DNA from: Paracoccus sp. UBA889
GTDB lineage: Bacteria > Pseudomonadota > Alphaproteobacteria > Rhodobacterales > Rhodobacteraceae
Assembly (NCBI GenBank): GCA_002294185.1
Contig: DBFD01000018.1
Span: forward strand, 1 to 46,269
Length of the DNA: 46,269 bases
Reading direction: 5' to 3'
In this document: one piece after another, positions 42,404 to 46,269 of the stretch
Numbering within the stretch: position 1 is the stretch's first letter
Layout of the letters: the number at the start of each line of letters is the position of its first letter
Program-made: the position numbers and the translations under genes
The notes under the pieces: model-generated
Databases searched by the model: none
Told to the model about the DNA's origin: nothing
Seen by the model: only the letters and a program-made list of their open reading frames with translations

Positions 42404-42744
42404 GCGACACCCCCGGGGGCGGTAACGGCCCAGACGGCGCGCACGCCCATCCAGACCAGAACCAGAAAGGCAATCCAGGTCAGCACGGAAAGGGCGCGCG
42501 CCCCAAGACCCAGCCATTCATGTGCGATGACGCGCAGGCCGATCGCCGCGTGGACAGACACGGCAATGACAAAAGTCCCGTAAAACGTCGCCCAGGCAAA
42601 GCTGCCCTGCGTTCGTCCCAGGATCTCGGCTGCGCTTAGCCCGCCCTGAATCGCATAGATCATCACCGCGAGGTGCCCGATGACCAGAGGCGCCATGACC
42701 AGCGCCGACAATCGCTGCAGCAGGTAAAGCCGGATGTCCAGCAT
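42400..42744 (-). CDS. SDH-like second membrane anchor (SdhD-like)
   Basis: A 114-aa protein with three helices. LLQRLSALVMAPLVIGHL at the start and SVHAAIGLRVIAHEW in the middle give histidines suited to haem b. It pairs with the SdhC-like anchor. It starts 3 bp after the iron-sulphur gene's stop. Both anchors are short and diverged, but the HxxxG-type pattern and position leave little doubt about the role. Confidence 0.83.
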   Translation of the reverse strand: MLDIRLYLLQRLSALVMAPLVIGHLAVMIYAIQGGLSAAEILGRTQGSFAWATFYGTFVIAVSVHAAIGLRVIAHEWLGLGARALSVLTWIAFLVLVWMGVRAVWAVTAPGGVA

Positions 42745-42747
42745 CGG

Positions 42748-43476
42748 TCAGGTCCTCCGCCTGAAGAACGCGGCGGCGGTCGCCCGCTTCAGCCCGGCGA
42801 TCGCGTCCATCGGATTCAGTCCGTTGGGGCAGAAATGCGCGCAACTTCCCATCGAGTGACAGTTGTGGCAGCCACCGGCGCCGCTGACCGCATCAAGGAT
42901 TTTGCGCGAACCCGCATCCCTGGAATCGTTGTAGAGCGTCCAGGCACGATTCAGCGCCGCGGGACCGAGGAAATCGGGATTCCCGGCCACGGTATCGCAT
43001 GACGCATAGCAGACCGAGCAGTTGATGCATTCGATCCCGGCATCGGCCTTTACCCGCTGAACGCTCGCCGGGTCGATCTCCTCGATCTGGTCGTTGCGGG
43101 TCTTCGACGGGTGGAACACGCCTTCCGCCTTGACCCATTTCTCGAAAAACGGGTCCATGTCGGCCGCGAGATCCTTGATGACCGGCAGATTGCGCAGCGG
43201 CCCGATCTCGATGCAATTGTCCTTCAGCACCTTCTTGACATGCGTGCGACAGGTCCAGCGCGGCTGGCCGTTCACCATCATCGCGCAGGATCCGCACATT
43301 CCGACGCGACATGCAAAACGGTATGACAGCGTGGGATCGTCGTTCTGCTGGATCCACGCCACGACATCCAGCACGGTCTGGCTGTCTTGCGCGGGAACGT
43401 CAAAGATCTGGAATTCGCCACCTTCATGGTCGCCGCGCCAAACGGAAACCTTCATACGGGTATCGGTCGAAGACAC
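42748..43476 (-). CDS. SDH/fumarate-reductase-like iron-sulphur subunit
   Basis: A 242-aa subunit with all three cluster sites: [2Fe-2S] C56, C61, C64 and C76; then C150, C153, C156 and C160; then C203, C206, C212 and C216 (CPNGLNP). The fourth cysteine of the second group is followed by Asp instead of the usual Pro, and the third group has an extra cysteine. The GTG at 43476 is the likely start because AAGGAT lies eight bases upstream; the ATG at 43455 has no ribosome site. It is first of the operon, so the main promoter should lie just upstream. Confidence 0.9.
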   Translation of the reverse strand: MSSTDTRMKVSVWRGDHEGGEFQIFDVPAQDSQTVLDVVAWIQQNDDPTLSYRFACRVGMCGSCAMMVNGQPRWTCRTHVKKVLKDNCIEIGPLRNLPVIKDLAADMDPFFEKWVKAEGVFHPSKTRNDQIEEIDPASVQRVKADAGIECINCSVCYASCDTVAGNPDFLGPAALNRAWTLYNDSRDAGSRKILDAVSGAGGCHNCHSMGSCAHFCPNGLNPMDAIAGLKRATAAAFFRRRT

Positions 43477-43717
43477 GGTGCCGGATCCTTGTCTGCTTGC
43501 GTGATGTTCATCTCTTTCCAACGATGCATACGTTTAAATGAAAGTTACAAAAAGCGACAATTACTATACAATCGTGTTAGTTTAGCTGACATATTCGGGC
43601 GGGGCACCTCTGTCGCATCACCCGATCGCCGGTGGCCTGCGCCGAATATCCGGAACAAGCCCCTTGCGCTTTCCTTGAATACATCCATATACCATCCATA
43701 CAGATGGAGAATGGAAG
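43477..43717. promoter_or_regulatory. Divergent AT-rich promoter region
   Basis: A 241-bp gap between the SDH-like operon and the CopG-type gene. Its middle (43520-43590) is strongly AT-rich. TTACAA (43545-43550) and TACAAT (43567-43572), 16 bp apart, make a plausible promoter toward the CopG gene. A weak TTGTCG/TTAAAC pair faces the SDH-like operon. Two direct CATCCATA copies (43682-43689, 43693-43700) and a CCATC-N6-GATGG dyad (43692-43707) lie just before the CopG start and are listed separately. Confidence 0.5.
43682..43707. promoter_or_regulatory. Candidate ribbon-helix-helix operator
   Basis: CATCCATA occurs twice with an 11-bp period, and the second copy overlaps a perfect CCATC-CATACA-GATGG dyad. 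This ends 10 bp before the CopG-type ATG. Ribbon-helix-helix proteins bind tandem short repeats one helical turn apart, so self-repression fits. Inference from pattern only. Confidence 0.45.
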
Positions 43718-44134
43718 ATGGGCAACGTCACGCAGATCGGCCAAAGGATGCCCGAGAACGAGAAGATCACCATCAATATGGGATTCGTGGATCTCGGCAG
43801 GATCGACCTGCTCGTGCAGGAAGGATTCTATTCCAATCGCAGCGACTTCATTCGCACGGCGATCCGCAAGCAGTTGGACACGCATGGCGACGCGGTGGCC
43901 AGATCGATCGAACGGCATACGATGGAGCTTGGCCTGCGCGACTACAGCGCAGCCGATCTGAAGGCCGCGCGCGATGCGCATGAAATACTGCATATCAAGG
44001 TCGTCGGCCTCGTGCGGATCGCATCCGACGTGACGCCGGAACTCGCCCTCGCGACGATCGGGTCCATCGACGTGCTGGGGGCCCTTCAGGCCAGCCCTGA
44101 GGTCAAGAAGGCACTTGGGTCGCGTATCCGCTGA
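43718..44134 (+). CDS. CopG-type ribbon-helix-helix regulator
   Basis: A 138-aa protein. The N-terminal ribbon-helix-helix (KITINMGFVDLGRIDLLVQEG, then YSNRSDFIRTAIRKQL, about 16-56) binds DNA. The C-terminal part of about 70 residues (HIKVVGLVRIASDVTPELAL) may sense a ligand or multimerise. GGAGAATGG lies just before the ATG. The gene is 23 bp upstream of the esterase gene, so it is probably a co-transcribed self- and partner-regulator. It is not accompanied by a ParE/RelE toxin, so a toxin-antitoxin role is unlikely. Confidence 0.85.
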   Translation: MGNVTQIGQRMPENEKITINMGFVDLGRIDLLVQEGFYSNRSDFIRTAIRKQLDTHGDAVARSIERHTMELGLRDYSAADLKAARDAHEILHIKVVGLVRIASDVTPELALATIGSIDVLGALQASPEVKKALGSRIR

Positions 44135-44157
44135 CCCCCAATCAAGGAAAAACAGAG

Positions 44158-45279
44158 ATGACAGACGATGCAAGCTCGGCGATGCGCCGGGCCAGTGACC
44201 TTGTGCGCGCCGGAAACCCGATCGCTGCCACGGAAATGATCCAGGCCGCCTTGCGCGGCACGGCCGCGTCCGCCATGTCGCGACCGGGGCCGGTTCCGGA
44301 AACGCTGCGCGCGGCAGAAGATGTCGCGCCCTTCGGCAAGGGCCGGGGTTTGCGCAAGACCCTGGCCGAACTGGCCGCCCGAGCACGGCCGGGCGGCGGG
44401 GTGGGCGGTGCGCCCGCACCCGAGCCGGTGCTGCCCAGGGGTGCCCGCTTCGACCATGGCAGTTTCACCTGCCCGGCGGGAGAGCGGGCATACCGTCTCT
44501 ACATTCCCGACCTGCGAGCGCGGCGCCCTGCCGGTCTGGTGATGATGCTGCACGGTTGCACCCAATCGCCTGCGGATTTCGCGAATGGCACCGGGATGAA
44601 CCGGATCGCCGATGCCCATGACCTGATCGTGGTCTATCCCGGCCAGTCGCGTGGGGCGAACATGCAATCGTGCTGGAACTGGTTCGCGCCGTCCGATCAG
44701 GAACGCGGAAGCGGAGAACCCGCGATCCTCGCCGGTCTGGCCGTTCAGATCCGTCAGGATCACGACATCCCCGAGGACAGGATTTTCGTTGCCGGATTGT
44801 CGGCCGGCGGTGCGATGGCGGTGATCCTCGGACGGGCCTACCCGGATGTGTTCACTCATGTGGGGGTGCATTCCGGTCTGCCCTACAAGGCGGCCCGCGA
44901 CGTGCAATCCGCCTTCGCGGCGATGGGCGGCAGCTTGCGCCAGACTTCTGGCGCACCCCTCCGCCCGCTGCCGACGATCGTGTTTCACGGTGCGGCGGAC
45001 GCCACCGTCAACGCGGCCAACGGACAGCGGATCGTGGACGAGGCGGGCGCCGCCGGGGCCGAGCTGCGCGATAGCGGCACGATGGGCGGGCGCCGCTATA
45101 TCCGTGATACTGTGCTGGCCCCGAACGGTCAGCCGATCCTTGAACATTGGCGCATCGACGGGCTGGGCCACGCCTGGTCGGGCGGCGATGCGACCGGCTC
45201 CTATGCCGATCCGGCCGGCCCCGACGCAAGCGCGGAAATGGTGCGGTTCTTTCTTGACGCGACCGGGACGGTTTTATGA
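44158..45279 (+). CDS. PHB-depolymerase-family esterase
   Basis: A 373-aa alpha/beta-hydrolase of the Esterase_PHB/LpqC type. Nucleophile S215 is in GLSAGG, oxyanion motif HGC at 132-134, acid D281 (HGAAD) and histidine H338 (GLGHAWSGG). About 100 residues of low-complexity, Ala/Arg-rich sequence precede the fold, and no signal peptide is visible, so an intracellular polyhydroxybutyrate or short-ester substrate is likely. Coupled with the CopG-type gene. Confidence 0.88.
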   Translation: MTDDASSAMRRASDLVRAGNPIAATEMIQAALRGTAASAMSRPGPVPETLRAAEDVAPFGKGRGLRKTLAELAARARPGGGVGGAPAPEPVLPRGARFDHGSFTCPAGERAYRLYIPDLRARRPAGLVMMLHGCTQSPADFANGTGMNRIADAHDLIVVYPGQSRGANMQSCWNWFAPSDQERGSGEPAILAGLAVQIRQDHDIPEDRIFVAGLSAGGAMAVILGRAYPDVFTHVGVHSGLPYKAARDVQSAFAAMGGSLRQTSGAPLRPLPTIVFHGAADATVNAANGQRIVDEAGAAGAELRDSGTMGGRRYIRDTVLAPNGQPILEHWRIDGLGHAWSGGDATGSYADPAGPDASAEMVRFFLDATGTVL

Positions 45280-45444
45280 CATGACCTCCTTCCCGACATG
45301 CTCCGTCGCGGCCAAAACCACCTTCGGTCCGACAAGGGGCCGGATGGCGGCAAGGTCGGAAACTGCCGCCCCAGGCCACGCGACGCAGCCTGCCGGGGTC
45401 TCCGGCCGGCCTGTGCGCATCGTCCCGGCCGCGGCGACGTCGGG

Positions 45445-46269
45445 TCAGGTCCGGCCTTTCGCGGAACCAAGATGATCGGCCTTTTCCGCATCGCGCGCAC
45501 CCATCGGTTCGTCCGGGCCGACGGTCGAGTCGGCGGCGGTCTGGGCCTCGATCTCGGCGTTCAACTCGGCTCCGAGCAGGACGATGAAGGCCGAAATCCA
45601 CAACCACATCAGCAGGATGATGACACCCGCCATGCTGCCGAAGGTCTGGTTGTAGCTGCCGAAATTGCCGACGTAGAGAGAGAAGGCGATCGATGCGAGG
45701 ATCCAGATCACGCAGGCCGCGATCGCGCCGGGCGTCAGCCATCGCCATTCCGCGTCATCGCGCGACGGACCATATCGGTAAAGAACCGCAAGCCCGATTA
45801 TCGTCATGATCGCAAGCAGGATCCAGCGCGACAAGGCCAGCACCGTTTTCAGCCAGCCCGGCAGGGCGACAAGATCCAGCGCGACCGGCACCGCCAGCGC
45901 CGCGAGAAGCCCCAGCAGCAGGCCGACGATCAGAAACACCGTCAGGCCAAGGGTCCACAGGGTCTTGCGGATGAATCCGCGATCCTCGTCTTCATCATAG
46001 GCGACGTTCAGCCCTTCCATCAGGCTGCTCATTCCCTTGGACGCGGAATAGATCGCAAGCAACAGGCCGATCAGGAACGCGATCCCCAGGCCCGCATCCT
46101 GCGATCCCGCGACGGCGACCGCCTGATCGAGGATGATCTGCGCGGCCTGCCTGGGGATCATCTGGGTCAGCGTCGCAAGCTGCGCGGTCACCTGGGCAGG
46201 GTCAAGCACCATGCCCGCCAGCGCCATCAGCGCCGTGATAGCCGGAAAGATCGCCAGCAAGGCGTAGAA
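45445..46269 (-). CDS. YihY/BrkB-family membrane protein (N-terminus cut off)
   Basis: The visible 274 residues (FYALLAIFPAITALMALAGM onwards) form most of a six-helix YihY/virulence-factor-BrkB protein, ending in a hydrophilic tail. The frame is open to the window end with no start, so the first residues lie outside. The function of the family is not settled; it is not a reliable virulence marker. The 165-bp gap to the convergent esterase holds nothing I can name. Confidence 0.88.
   Translation of the reverse strand, partial: FYALLAIFPAITALMALAGMVLDPAQVTAQLATLTQMIPRQAAQIILDQAVAVAGSQDAGLGIAFLIGLLLAIYSASKGMSSLMEGLNVAYDEDEDRGFIRKTLWTLGLTVFLIVGLLLGLLAALAVPVALDLVALPGWLKTVLALSRWILLAIMTIIGLAVLYRYGPSRDDAEWRWLTPGAIAACVIWILASIAFSLYVGNFGSYNQTFGSMAGVIILLMWLWISAFIVLLGAELNAEIEAQTAADSTVGPDEPMGARDAEKADHLGSAKGRT

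Noticed and set aside
43718-45279. CopG-type gene and neighbour as a toxin-antitoxin pair
   Set aside because: The partner is a full-length alpha/beta-hydrolase with a catalytic triad, not a small toxin.
1-46269. Insertion sequences, prophage genes, CRISPR arrays, tRNA or rRNA genes
   Set aside because: No transposase, integrase, repeat-spacer pattern or tRNA-like cloverleaf was seen on either strand.

Overview
The window is GC-rich, gene-dense DNA of an aerobic alphaproteobacterium, most likely a Rhodobacterales member close to Paracoccus. This is inferred from codon composition, the nasT-nasS-nasA-nirB-nirD-nasC order, the dimethylglycine-dehydrogenase/purU pair and the PHB-depolymerase-like esterase. 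I found 41 credible protein genes, two of them touching or running off the window ends. I saw no rRNA, tRNA, CRISPR array or insertion sequence. Many neighbours are joined by ATGA or GTGA stop/start overlaps, so operons are tightly coupled.

Layout: (1) 1-4732: one-carbon demethylation, with purU and a dimethylglycine/sarcosine-dehydrogenase-like flavoprotein on the minus strand and a divergent LysR regulator. (2) 4812-14088: a first dipeptide-type ABC importer (ATPases, permeases, binding protein) with an AbgB-like amidohydrolase at its downstream end. A divergent LysR regulator and an ArgE-like deacetylase follow. (3) 14111-24572: a second dipeptide-type ABC importer in one long minus-strand operon with a penicillin-acylase-family hydrolase, an SDR dehydrogenase and a NodB/imidase-like hydrolase, with a divergent IclR regulator. 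This looks like import and dismantling of an unknown amide or acylated compound. (4) 24575-27221: a small redox-flavoured unit (secreted PepSY protein, cytochrome b561, membrane-anchored LuxR-type regulator), with a divergent thioredoxin-reductase-like flavoprotein.

(5) 27399-36271: assimilatory nitrate/nitrite reduction. NasS senses nitrate, NasT is an ANTAR antiterminator, and the structural genes follow: transporter, NirB, NirD, a 51-codon gene I do not recognise, and a molybdenum nitrate reductase. A hairpin-rich leader lies between nasS and nasA. (6) 36351-43476: a LysR gene convergent with a minus-strand operon encoding a complete succinate-dehydrogenase/fumarate-reductase-like complex, a two-subunit class I fumarase/tartrate-dehydratase-like enzyme, a NIPSNAP protein and a TauE/SafE anion exporter. 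The flavoprotein lacks the usual covalent-FAD histidine. This cluster is my best candidate for an undescribed pathway, namely dehydrogenation and hydration (or the reverse) of a C4-dicarboxylate or substituted analogue. (7) 43718-46269: a CopG-type regulator with a PHB-depolymerase-family esterase, and the 3' part of a YihY/BrkB membrane protein gene.

All functions come from reading motifs and gene order; no database search was possible.
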